Shown here: piece by piece, positions 1 to 11,834 of the stretch | Layout: each line of letters opens with the position of its first letter | How positions within the stretch are numbered: position 1 is the stretch's first letter | Assembly: GCA_036320915.1 (NCBI GenBank) | Contig: JAXBDG010000011.1 | Coordinates: 1,820,501-1,884,500, forward strand | Direction: 5' to 3' | Source: Linnemannia elongata | Lineage: Eukaryota > Mortierellomycota > Mortierellomycetes > Mortierellales > Mortierellaceae | Length of the DNA stretch: 64,000 bases | Translations under genes and position numbers: made by a program | The notes under the pieces: model-generated | Told to the model about the DNA's origin: nothing | The model's database searches: none | The model's input: only the letters and a program-made list of their open reading frames with translations

Positions 1-1
1 G

Positions 2-85
2 GACGAGGAAGAGGATGAGGAGGGGTTGGCGGATCTGAAGGAGGAGGGAGACGATGAAGACGATGGCGATTACGTTGACGAGTAA
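2..85 (+). CDS. C-terminal end of an off-window gene (acidic tail)
   Basis: The first bases read as an open frame that ends in TAA at 83-85. The 27 visible residues are almost all Asp, Glu and Gly and finish with DYVDE. Nothing else of the gene is in the window, so no function can be given. Acidic tails of this kind occur in many nuclear and chaperone-type proteins, and both NACHT-WD40 proteins in this window also end in acidic tails, so a third family member is possible but unproven. The gene would converge on the minus-strand NACHT gene, tail to tail. Confidence 0.5.
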   Translation, partial: DEEEDEEGLADLKEEGDDEDDGDYVDE

Positions 86-1245
86 AAGCAACAATTTAAA
101 AAAAAAAACAAAAACAGACTGAAAACATTCCTTTGCATTTTTTTTAACAACAGTTCTTAAACCCGTTTGGCTGTGAGTTTAGGAAGGAGTGGGATGTCAC
201 ATTCCAGGCGCTAGGGCGGTTACTATTTTTTTTTTATGTCCAACGATGATTGTTTCTATAATTGACCGTTCAAATAAGCATGCAAGCACAGGGCGCAACA
301 ACCCTGTCGATCAACTCGACCCTTTTTTTCCGCTCCTCCCCCTACTACCTTCTCCTCATCCCCTAATTCTCCTTTCTCCACACTGCACGCCCACACGCCG
401 CATATTCATTCGCCATACCACTTTTTTTTTTTTTTTTTTTTAAACTAGTGTCGCTCCGCCCTCCCAGTGTTTGTTTGTTTAAATAATGTAACAATACTAT
501 TCAATTGAATAACTTGCCCGCACAAAAAAAAGTGGGAGAGGGGAGCAAACCATAGATCTTTGATCAAAGTTCGAGCACAGACACCTTGCCCTGATTTGAC
601 GCCACTAAATTATTGTGTTCCTGCAGTGTGTGCTGTCCTCTATGTGTAAAGGGTGTGGTATGGGGGAGGGGGAGGGGAAGTGGGAATCGTTTGTTATTTT
701 TGGACTTTTATTTTCTACCGCCCGTTTTGTGGGCGTAGAGAAGTGAGGAAGTGAAGGAGTTGATGGTAAGATCTTGGGTTGACCTCTCACCAGGTTGAAA
801 AAGACATTCTTCCTCTCTATTCTTTGGACGAATGAGAAGGAAAAGAATAGAGTAAAAAACCAGGCTAGGCGAGCTTTTCAAGGTTCGGGTAGTGTATCAG
901 TGGTGAAATGAACAAGAGCAAAAAAAGGGTGTTACTCCTTCACTGACTTTTTTAGTCGTTCTGGATTTCGCTTTCATCTTTTGATCCCTAGCCCAAAACT
1001 CCTTACACCAATCTTAGGGTCAAGAAAAAAAAAAGAAAGAAAAAAAAAAAAAAAAGAAATGAATACAAATGGCAGGTAAGGAGAATGAGCTTGTAAAAGT
1101 TAAAAAACACACACACACAAACAAAATCTTAGTACCGTAATATCAACTCTCCCTACTGTGGTTTAACTTGATATTGTATATATAACGCTGTTAAAGTAAA
1201 AGAGATGATGAATGGCGAGAGACATAAAAAGGTTACTTTACTCTT
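86..1245. other. Intergenic region between two convergent genes
   Basis: No convincing gene is seen. The stretch contains several A/T homopolymer tracts (a T run near 421-440 and A-rich tracts near 1024-1058) and a short CA repeat near 1109-1122. It should hold the 3' UTRs and polyadenylation sites of the two flanking convergent genes. The short open frames here are low-complexity and lack splice or codon support. Confidence 0.6.
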
Positions 1246-4200
1246 CTACTCGTCGTCTTCCTCTTGTTCCTCTTCCCCGTCATCCTCGCCCTCTTGGCCC
1301 TCATCGTCCTCATCTTCTTCCTCCCAATGCCACTCCTCCATATCCGACAGATTTGATGCCTCCAAAGGATTCGACTGCGCCAGTGCGTCTGGCGTCCCTT
1401 GATACTCCAAACCTGAAGATGAAGACGACTCGTCGATGGCACCCCGTTGCTTGAGCAACCTCTGATTGGTTCTGCTAAGACCGACTGTGTCGGTAATCAC
1501 TGCACCGGAAGCTTCGAACGCCGTACTCCCAATGCTCCAGACAAGATTCGCTGACATCTCATTCGATACTTCCTCCAACATCCATGCTCGAGCAGATCCA
1601 TCCGCGCAGTTGACAACAAACTCGTGGTCCTGAGGCTTCCAAACAATCGCCTTAATCCTCTCGAACACATTAGAAATGACCGCCGTACGTTCCCAATGGT
1701 GTGACTCGTCGTTTGGAGAACAATGCCAAAGCCAAACGGAATTGGCACATCCTGCAGCGATCCATTGTCCACACGAGGATACTCCAAAGACGGAGACCCC
1801 TTTATCGTGGATCAAGCGTTGGTGAATCGTCCCTGTCTGCTCCCTCCAAAGTTGTATCTCTCTACGTCCATCGGCCAAGGCGATCAGTGGCATTGTTGGC
1901 AACCAAGCCACGGTCTCGATCCTGCGGGAAACATCTGGGAGAAGAAGAATTCGGTGAGGTATGTAGTTTTCCAAGTACCAGATTCGAACTGATCCGTCGT
2001 AGCTCCCGGAGACGATATGGCTGCCACTTGGCGGGAACGAAACGCTTGTAACCGGAGCAGAATGGCCGCGGAAGACATGACTCCGTTGGACAGATCCAGC
2101 ATCCCACAGCATCACAATTCCGTCATCGCTACCGGCAGCAATCCAACGAGCGCACGGCGAGAAAGCCATAGCATTGACTATTCTCTTGTGTTTCAAGCAG
2201 TTTGGTAAGATCGTGTTCACCCGCTCCATCTCAGTGCTCCACCGCTCCATCTCAGTGCTCCACCGCTCCATCTCAGTATCCCAAATGCGTACAATATTGC
2301 TGTTCTTGGTTGTTACGATGCGATGACCATCTGTCGAATAAAGAATGATTCCACCGTCGTAACAGCGAGTAGGAACAGCCAGACTGGATTGATTATTAGA
2401 TGTATCGTACCGTAGGATACATCCATCGGTGCTACCGTAGATGAGGTGTGTACCATCTGGAGAATAGGCAACACTCATGACGGAACCAATGGAGCCACGG
2501 TAGTCAGGTCTTGCGAGAACGTCGTTCACCTCCCAGAGACGCACGGTCATGTCCGATCCGCATGAAGCCAACTGTGCGCAACCGCCTGAGAATGATATGC
2601 TAACGACCGCAGCCTTGTGGCCCGTAAGAGCAGAGACCAGGGTTCCTGTCTGTGCATTCCACAACTTGACCGTTCTGTCCTGGCTGGCAGAGGCGATCCA
2701 TTGACCGTTTGGCGAATAGGTGACACTCGAAACGGCGCCGTCGTGACCTTTCCAAGAGAGTCTGAGCGTACCAGAATTCACCTCCCATAGCTGCAATGTC
2801 CCGCTCTCAGTTCCTGATAGGATCCACTGGCCATCAGGTGAAAAGGCTACGCAACAAACGCCCTCATCCGCCGGCTTACGTCCGCGGTTTAGAACCAACC
2901 CACGCGTTCTGGTCTGTGCATCGAAAGTCTGAATAGTGCCATCGTCGCGGCCAGAAATAATGGTCCGCCCGTCGGGTGAGTAGGCGAGGCCGGAGACCTT
3001 GCTATCGCCCCCAAGGACAGCGACAAGAGATCCAGTTTCAGCATCCCACAATCTCACTGACTTGTCATCACTGACCGAGGCGACCTGCCTGCTGCTAGGC
3101 GAAAACGCAACAGCTGTCACCTTCTCGGTGTGCTCCGTAAGTATAATGTCACAGAACCAAGTGGGGCAGTTCCATAACCGTACCGTCTTGTCCTCGCTGC
3201 CTGAGAGGAGTCGATGGCTAGAGGGAGAATAGGCAAGGCTTGTGATCCGGTTTTGGTGGCCGCGAAAGACGCAAGTCCTTGTCCAAGTGACAGTCTCATA
3301 TACGTTAATGACGCCACTATCGAGCCCCACCGCGAACGACCTCCCATCTGGTGAAAATGCACAAGCATGCACGTCCCCACTTTCCACCAAATATGGCAAC
3401 TCTCCAAACTGAACTCCATCCATCCGCGCATTTTGAAAACGGGCTTGTCGAATCCAACTCTTGGCAAAGTTGACACCGGTCAGGTTGGCCTCCTGAAACT
3501 GGGCAGAGTCGAACTGCCCGTTCGACAAGTCTGCTCCCGATATCTTGGCGCCTCGAAGGTCGGCTTTATTGAACTGGACTCCTGCTCGAATAAGGATGGT
3601 GATCGCGTTCGCTGCGGCCCTATATGCATGATCGTCAGTCTTGGATCGTTCGAGAAGAGCGTGAAGACGTTGCTTGAATTCAGGGTTTGCTTGGGCACGC
3701 TGAGCCAAGAACTGCACGATAGATGGCTCTGCGACTAGGCTCCTGTGGGACAACGGGTGGTCTGCAATGGACGGAAGGGCAGAGGTGGATTCTGAAGACC
3801 CTTGCGAATTAGAATCTTTGTCAATGGCGGGTGGCGGACACACTGTGCATGAGTAAAAGTACTCCAAGACGGACCGGTGAACAAAGCGATATTGGTTACC
3901 CATTCGACTCAACAGACAAACTCCTCGCAGGAGGGTTGTACGAGGCTCAGGGCTGAAAAAATCTGCTTTCCACGAGTTCCTATCGTTCTTGGGGGTGTAA
4001 TCAACAACGGGTCTTCCGTCCTGGTGAGTAAAGATCGCAGCCGCCAGATCCTTCTGAAAGTCGACCGCACTCTGCTCGAATCCGTCGTCCATCAAGTCGG
4101 TGTATGCCGCTTGACCGCCTGCGCTCAGCTTTTGATTCAGTAGACGTCGCTTGTTGACACCCAGCCAATGCATGACAAAGTGGTCGTAGAGCTGCACTCG

Positions 4201-5208
4201 GGTAACTCGCAGCCTAAAGAGATCGCTCTTGCCTTCGACAACACTGGGAAGAGCTTCCAGGCAGAGTGTCAAAAGAAACGGGTTCTTGACGAGACCTAAG
4301 AGGCCGGGAATAACGATCAACTTGTCCATGTAATCTTTCTTGACCCAGGTTCGTGGCTCTAGCGGGACATATCGTTCGACGTAATCCTCGATCTGGCTCC
4401 TGGTGAATGGGGCGAGCACGGCTTCCTGGAAGAGATCGGTGGCAGGCCGAAAATACTGTCCAGGCGCCATTGGTACGAATTGATCATTGTAATCTTTCCC
4501 AAGGTACTGGGTCCTGCAGGTGACAACCAACTTGACGCTCCACTGTCCGGGCTGGTTGAACAGGTTGGTGGTGTGGAGGTTGCAGGTAAGCTGGCTCTCG
4601 TCGTATCCATCACAAATCAACACGAAGTGGTGGTGCTGCTTCAGCTCTTGAATCTGCTTCTCAGAAAAGTCGAGTGTCCTCAGGTGGTCCACCACAAGGA
4701 GCTTTTCCGGTCGGTCGAGTGCAGGCAAGTTGATGAACAGTGGAATAGCCCCGCCAGGCTTGTAGTTCTCCCAGAGTTGGTGTTCCAAGTGCCGATTGAA
4801 GGTCGACTTGCCGGCCCCAGAGTCGCCTAGAATTAGCATCACTTGACCATCGCCTGCCAAAAAGCCCTGGACCGTCTCCATAAGAGGAAGCACCGCGTCG
4901 TTCTTTGCTTGAAGACCGGGTTTGGCCAATGGAGGGATGTAGATGCCCTGCTTGTAGCTGTCGAGTCTTCGCATTTTTAAAGTCTGTAAGGCGTGCCCAA
5001 TTGGGTCGTCCTAAAAATGCGCAACAGGGCAAAAGTGGTGAGCAGTGGTATATGAAAAGATCAGCAGTCACTTTTTACATACTCAATTTACCTTGAAAGC
5101 GAGTTCGATGCTGGTCGCTTTTTCAAGCCCAGGATAAGATGGTGATGGTGTTGGTGACCAAGGTTGGGGCGGCGGATTGTCTTGCGTCGAAAAGATTGGG
5201 GATGACAT
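1246..5208 (-). CDS. NACHT-pentapeptide-WD40 (NLR-like STAND) protein, copy 1
   Basis: Predicted signalling NTPase of the STAND class, 1293 aa from two exons: 5208-5092 and 5010-1246, with an 81-nt intron 5091-5011 (GTAAAT...TTTTTAG). Exon 1 was chosen because joining it restores the motif HALQTL that copy 2 has at the same place, and the frame is continuous. Exon 1 encodes 39 Pro/Ser-rich residues. The NACHT domain has Walker A GDSGAGKST at about 101-109 and Walker B LICDGYDE at about 170-177. Pentapeptide-like repeats (ADLRGA, ADLSNG, ANLTGV) lie near 515-580. Fourteen WD40 blades follow to about 1180, enough for two propellers, and then an acidic tail. STAND proteins with WD40 sensors act as ligand-triggered switches, in fungi often in nonself recognition. 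That role is inferred here. No known effector domain is visible at the N-terminus. Compared with copy 2, blades 9 and 10 are separated by a small in-frame repeat. Confidence 0.88.
2221..2283 (-). repeat. 21-bp in-frame tandem repeat inside the WD40 region
   Basis: Three consecutive 21-bp units (2221-2241, 2242-2262, 2263-2283), the first two identical, encode TEMERWS-like heptapeptides between propeller blades 9 and 10 of copy 1. Copy 2 has a single ordinary blade junction at this position, so the repeat arose or expanded after the duplication. Confidence 0.9.
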
Positions 5209-5787
5209 GGTTGGTGCTGCTGCACAAAGAAAGTAAAAAATGTATGATTTTGGTTAGTTGTGCTTATTAAATGGGATGTTGTGTTAGAGGGAGGAGAAAG
5301 GACTAGCGAAGTAGTCGCGAGGAAGAGCGCGTGAACCAAAAGCAGAGCGTTAATTTGGAGAAGATAGATTGATTCATTTGTTGCCCTTACGACTCTTTTT
5401 CAACCTCTCCTTCCTTACCCTGACTTGAGGCAGTTTTTTTTTCCCTTGCTTCTTTGTAACGTCTTGCTAATTGGGACGCTAGTTCGCTGGGGCTGAAGGA
5501 GCTAGAATGCGACTCTGCTGTGAACGAGAGTATCAGCAACGACCGTCTCTCAGCTGCTTTACAGTACAATGGGTATGTGAAAGCATGCTGTTTAAAAATG
5601 CCATACCTCTAGCAGAGACTGGAGAGCTTTCGCGGATTGTGTTTTGTTAGTATTGGTTGTGGGATGATGAGGATGAATGGCAGGTAACTGATTCAAAGTG
5701 ATGAATGTAAAGCGAACCAAAGAGCGAATGAGGGGACGAAAAGCAGTTGCGCGAGGTGAGGGGTGGGTGAGAGGACTCGAAACGCCC

Positions 5788-5793
5788 CTTATA
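5788..5793 (-). promoter_or_regulatory. Possible TATA element for NACHT copy 1
   Basis: TATAAG on the minus strand, followed downstream by pyrimidine-rich sequence and the proposed spliced leader. It lies about 580 nt upstream of the start codon, which would require a long, intron-containing 5' UTR. Position and motif only. Confidence 0.3.
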
Positions 5794-7650
5794 CCTTCGC
5801 CAATTTCTTCAATGTCGTCACTCTTTTCGCTTGCACATGTTTTCTCCTTTAGCTAGGTGTCGCACAAAACACACATATGATCTGGACCATTAGAGGTTCA
5901 CTGCCTATAAAGCCATTGAGACCAGAGGACTGTGCAGGAGGGGAGAGGAATAGGAACCATGAAGGTGATCCTTCTCGTCTTGACTTCACGACCGAACGTT
6001 TGCCACCAACGTTGTGCGTATTGATATTCTCTGTGTCGTGTTTTAAATATCGCTGGCAAATGACAACGCGTCAAGGATCGTCCTCGGGTGAGTTTCAGGG
6101 CAAAATTGATGCCAATGTGTACACTTTTGGTCAAACGTACTGTACATTACGCTCACACACCCCCCTAAAAATAAACACATCTACTCGTTCACAAGCGATC
6201 ACACACGCGAACACCACACAGAACACTACTACAGTCTATTCACCTCGACGAGTTACAGCCAAGGTCCTATATTTATGCTAGAAATAACCGCCAAAAAATA
6301 CCAAAAGGAGCAACTAGGGAGTGACAACCACAGAACAAAAAAGGAAGCAAAATAAGGAGCGACGACGAGACTATGGACGTGAGACTATCATAACAAGCAA
6401 GCACAAAGAATGAAGCGCGGGAAAGGAGATCGTGTATGGTAAAAAATGCAAAAGCTAGGAAGAAGAGTGGGGAACATCGTGGTTTAGATAACAAACATAC
6501 TCACCAGCATAGTCCATGGGCTACTAAAAAGAAGAAAAGTGCGGGGAAGGGGTTGCGTAAACAGTGGAATAGGCTAGTGATAGGACTATGAGCATAGGCT
6601 CATGGAAAGAGAATAAAAGGGGTGGACAGACAGGGTTCAGTGGAATTAAAACGCGAATGACTCTTCGTCACGTCCTTCCTCCTTTCACGCACACACAAAT
6701 TGCCCATAAACTTTTCACACCCCTGCTCTCACTATTTTCACCTGCCTTTCGTATTTACCTTTTCTCGAAAAACATGTCATAGTGGAGGAGTGTCCTCCGA
6801 TGGAAGGCTGGATGAAATGTATGCCCATCCTTGTGAATGACGATCAAGAACCATTCTCTGAGTAATGGTGCTTTTTGACTAGAGATAGTCGTCATCTCCT
6901 GCATCTTTGACGTTTCCTTCCCTTTCCTCGACCACTTTTATACCCCTTGTTGATTCCCTTTCCTCCCCCTCTTTTTCATTTTTCGTCTCTCGGCATTCTT
7001 CACTTTATTTCAGGGAGGTAGAGTAGGCTAAATTTTAACTAACACACAACCATCAGGGGGAGGAGAAGGTGTGGTGGGAGTGATAAGAATGATAGAATAA
7101 TGATTGAGAGCCCCTTTTTGCACTGCCAAGCTTGTAGCTACGTTTCGCACCCAACGTGCAGGTCTTTTCGACTGGTGAGCCATGGGAGTGGTTGCCTTCA
7201 TTATTCCACCTAATCCTATATAAATGGGTGTCTTTTAAAGACATGGCAGTCCCTGACGATCACGGCTACCGAAGAATTGGACCTCATGATTAACATCCCA
7301 ACTCTCACTATCGGCGACAAGTCATAACATACACCGTGAAGGAAGGTGAGCACGCCAATTAGGAAATAAAGCACCTTTTGGAGTAATCCCAAGCATGTGT
7401 GCGCAATGACAGTCGCTGAGCAGAGTAAGGCTCGACCACTTCCTTCACCCCTTACATAAGGCCAATTGTAAACACAGACTGAGTAGTAGACGACCCTACT
7501 TTCTCATTTGTCCTAGATCCATTTCTCACCTCCTTTATGTCTCGCGTCTTCTTCATTGTTTATTACCTGGTGATACGTTTGCTTGTTGTAAAGGAACCGC
7601 TTGTTTGTTGTGAAAGAACATTATTGAATTCCTCGCAGTTCGCAGTTTGG

Positions 7651-7656
7651 TATAAA
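7651..7656 (+). promoter_or_regulatory. TATA box of the secreted-protein gene
   Basis: TATAAA within GGTATAAAGGCGGG, 245 nt upstream of the ATG. The downstream stretch is CT-rich, as is usual for fungal leaders. This is the best TATA match in the proximal upstream region. Confidence 0.5.
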
Positions 7657-7900
7657 GGCGGGAATATGAACCACACCCTGAAGAAAAAAGCGCGAGAGTA
7701 TTGGAATGTACCCTTTCGCTACATAAAACATCGTTCTCTTTTTTTTGTCTTTCTTTCTCACTTTCTTTCTCGATCCCAGAGTTCAAGTCTAAGCAACACT
7801 GCATCTTTCATACACCTATTTCCCTTTGCTCGGACACTCATTTGATCTGACAAACCGACCGCGACAACCTCACCCATAGACACATTCACCCTCTCCGACC

Positions 7901-10900
7901 ATGAGGCTTCCAAACCTCACCGCGGCGACGGTGTTTGCCATCGCTACTTGCATTGGCATTGTCCGTGACGCCCAGGCCGCAGCTGAGCCTCTCGAGGCCC
8001 AACAACAGCCCTTTCAGATACAGCCAGAGCTGGCCTCCGACGTTGACTTTAATTCCGAGAACCATAGCAAGTCCAAGGATTGTAAGTGAGGCTACCTAGG
8101 ATCAAACATACCTGTTCTCTCCAAATGGCATATTGCTACAGCTTAACAAACTCTGTTGTCTTATCTCTGTCATGTTTTTGATTCTTGGCTGTAGGCGAAG
8201 TGGTCAATCTGGTCTGTGATGGTACCATCATCGATACGATCTATGTCACTAACCGGCCCGTGATTGTATGGGGGGCTGACTTGACTGCCAGCAGTAACAC
8301 CCACCATAAGTCCAAGCTCTGCTCTGCTAAGCAGTGTACCAACGTCATCTCGACGGTCCACATCGACATGGACAAGCCCTGTTACAAGAAGCCTCCAAAG
8401 CAGCACGCTGCTGGCTCGGATGACTTGTCGCCTGATAATGTTGAGGAGTCCGATACTGATGTTGAGAGCACCCCTGATTCCGGGGAGGAAGACGATGAGG
8501 TGGAGAGCACCAACTTGAATGACGAAAAGTCAGACGATGAAGAACTCTCGCTGGGCAAGAAGCATCACAAGCATCATGGTCATGGCCACCACCACCACCA
8601 CCATAAGGGAGGTCACCATCACGGCAAGCACCACCATCATCGCAACCGCCCTCACCACCATCGCCATCGCCATCGCCACGAGAAGAAGCCCAAACATCCT
8701 TGGGTCAACCGCTGCGTGAGCGTTGGCAACTTCTGTGGAACCCACATCTTTGGGTACAGGTTTGCAGCCGATGCCGTCTACACCTGCGACAAGATTGGTG
8801 ACAAGCCTAAGTTCGCCAAAGCTTGCGTCGGTGGATGCCGCAATGGTGAATGCATTATTTCACCGGTCACCACAACCACAGATGGAAGCAAGACTACTAC
8901 TACGGCAACCACCACGACGACAGGTACAGTTGAAACAACTACGACCAAGCCCGACTGTGTCCCACTGATTGAGCCCCTCAAGGATTCGATCCGCAACTCC
9001 CTTGTCATCATCGAGAAGCTGCCTCTTGGTCCTGAGGCTTCAAAGCTCCTCAAGCTCGCTCTCGGCACCAACCTCACCGCCTACTTCGACAACGGCGTCG
9101 ACAGTGCCGGATCGGTCGCTGCGTTACTGGCGCACACTCTTCCCCAGATTGTCGATGTCCTCAAGTCCGTCCAGAGCTCCTTGGGTCCAACCTTCGAAAT
9201 CTCGGACGGTGCATTCAAGCTCTTTTATGACCTTGTGGGCCAGATCACCAAGGCCTCAAGCTCTCTAGCTTCCTGCACAGGTGCCAAGCCTGACTGCACT
9301 GGATTGGTGATTCTGTCAGGATACTCGATCAAAATCGGTGTGCCCATTGTGAGGGCGTACCTCTTGTACAAGCTCCCACGTAAGTTTATAATTCACTTTG
9401 CGCATCTTTCTCGTCTTTTCAATCTTCTCTTCTTCCATCGTTCTCCCTTTACGCGTACCTATTATTTACACTGCCATTGCCATCTGTTTCTTCCAATCTA
9501 GCTGCTGCCTTGGCATTCATTGCCTTGCAGCCAACCATCGACAGAATTGCCGACGGCCTCATCAGAGGCGACGATCGCGGCATTTCAGACCTCTTGAAGT
9601 TGGTCGTCGAAGCGACAACCGGCACCGCCAGTTCTTTCTTGCCACCTCAACTCAAGGCCATTCTCGGTGTCACCAAGCCTCTCCTCAACATTATCAAGGA
9701 CTGCGATAAGACCAAGCCTACTACGACCACCACAACTGCGCCTACAGATGGGAAGACAACTACCACTACCGATGCAACTACAACCACCACTTCAGGCGCC
9801 ACTACTGATGGTAAGACCGACGGCACAACCACAACCACGACCACGGCCGCAACTACTACCACAACTACAACCACCACTGACGGTACTACCGACGGCAAGA
9901 CCGACGATAAAACTACCACTACCACCACAGATGGTGTTGTTACCACTACCACAACCACAACAACAACAACAACTTCTGCAGTTGAAACAACCACAACCAA
10001 GCCCGACTGTGTCCCGCTCATCGAGCCCATCAAGAATTTGATCCGCGACCTTTTTGTCACTGCTGAGAAACTGCCCCTTGGTGACGAGGCCTCCAAACTC
10101 CTCAAGGTTGCTCTTGGCACTAACCTCACCGCCTATTTCGACAACGGTGTCGACAGTGCCGGGTCGATCGCTGCAACGCTTGCACACACTATTCCACAGG
10201 TCGTCGATATCCTCAAGAGCGTCCAGAAGTCCTTGGGACCCACTTTCGGAATTACGGATCCAGCATTCCAGGCCGTCTATGACATTTTGGACCAGATCAC
10301 CAAAGCCTCATCTGCTCTGGCTTCTTGCACGGGCGCCAAGGTCGACTGCACTGGATTGGTCGTTCTTTCTGGATATGCTATCAAGGTTGGCGTGCCTATT
10401 CTCAGAGCATACCTCACAGTCAAGTTCCCACGTAAGTGACTTTTCTCTTCTTTCCCTTATTCTCCCTTTCGCGGGTGCTCTTTATTCAATTACTCCTTCT
10501 TTCCTGCCTTTCTCTCAATTCTAGCTGCCGCCTTGGCATTCATTGTCCTGCAGCCGACCATCGACAAGATCTCCGATGGCTTGATTGCTGGTAACGATGC
10601 TGGATTGACTGATTTCTTGAAGTTTATCGTCGACCAGACCACCGGCATTGCTGGCTCTTTATTGCCAGCTCCACTCAAAGAGATTCTGGGCATCACCAAG
10701 CCTCTTCTCAACATCATCAAGGACTGTGACAAGACCAAGCCTACTACTACCACAACTGGATCCACAACTACACCTACCACCACCACCACCGATGGAGCTA
10801 AGACGACATCCGATGGAGCTACTACTACGACCACCGATGGAGTTGTCACTACTACAACAACCACAACTACCACAGCGGCCGTTGAGACGACCACAACTAA

Positions 10901-11802
10901 GCCTGATTGTGTTCCCTTGATCGAGCCACTCAAGAACACGGTCCGCGACCTCCTCGTCTTCGTCGAGAACCTACCCCTTGGCGACGAGGCCTCGAAGCTC
11001 CTCAAGACCGCCCTCGGCACCAACCTCACGGCCTATTTCGATAACGGTGTCGATAGCGCGGGATCAATTGCTGCCACACTGGCGACGACGCTTACCCAGG
11101 TTGTCGATGTCATCAAGGGTGTTCAGGGTTCCCTCGGTTCTACTTTCGATATTGCGGATCCGGCATTCCAGGTCCTCTATGGCCTTGTGGACCAGATCGT
11201 TAAGGCCTCCAGTGATTTGGCTGCCTGCACAGGAGCCAAGCCTGATTGTACTGGATTGGTGACCTTGTCTGGGTATGCGATCAAGATTGGTGTGCCTATA
11301 TTGAGGGCGTACCTCACTGTCAAGTTCCCGCGTAAGTTGCATGCCTGACACCTTTCGACGCGTGTATGGTTTTTTCTTACTCACCCATTCGGCGTACACT
11401 CCTTGTTAACATTCTCCATCCATTGTTTTTTCTCAACCAGCTGCGGCCCTGGCTTTCATTGTCTTGCAGCCAACCATCGACAAGATCTCTGATGGCTTGA
11501 TTGCTGGTAACGATGCTGGACTAACTGACTTCTTGAAGTTTATCGTCGACCAAACCACCGGCGTGGTTGGCTCTTTGTTGCCAGCTCCCATTAAGGCTAT
11601 CTTGGATGTCACCAAGCCCATTCTTGGAATCATTAAGAACTGTGACAAGACCACTACCACAACCACAACCACAGGCGCCACTACCACCACCGCAGGTGAG
11701 AAGACCACCACAAATGCCGAAAAAACTGCCACCACCACCACCACCACCACCACCGCGGATGAGACCACAACAACTCCACCTGCAACCACGACCACCACCG
11801 CC

Positions 11803-11834
<32 letters not shown>

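Larger units (their letters stand above)
5209..7900. other. Divergent intergenic region between NACHT copy 1 and the secreted-protein gene
   Basis: About 2.7 kb with no supported coding region. The side next to the NACHT gene probably holds a spliced 5' leader: an acceptor-like TTTGTGCAG lies 11 nt before the start codon, and a donor-like GTAAGG is found near 5389. A short open frame near 5390-5540 could be leader exon sequence, but it does not join in frame with the start used here. Putative TATA elements for each flanking gene are listed separately. Confidence 0.5.

Noticed and set aside
5390..5569. Possible coding exon upstream of NACHT copy 1
   Set aside because: The stretch looks partly protein-like and has donor and acceptor sites, but it joins the proposed first exon in the wrong frame. 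It is better explained as spliced 5' leader.
7053..7244. Short frame in the divergent intergenic region
   Set aside because: Sixty-odd codons with no motif. Random open frames of this size are expected.
9647..10129. Minus-strand open frame rich in Val opposite the secreted-protein exons
   Set aside because: It is the complement of Thr codon repeats (ACN read as GTN/GTT). Similar Val-rich shadows occur opposite the other linkers, so it is an artefact of repeat composition.
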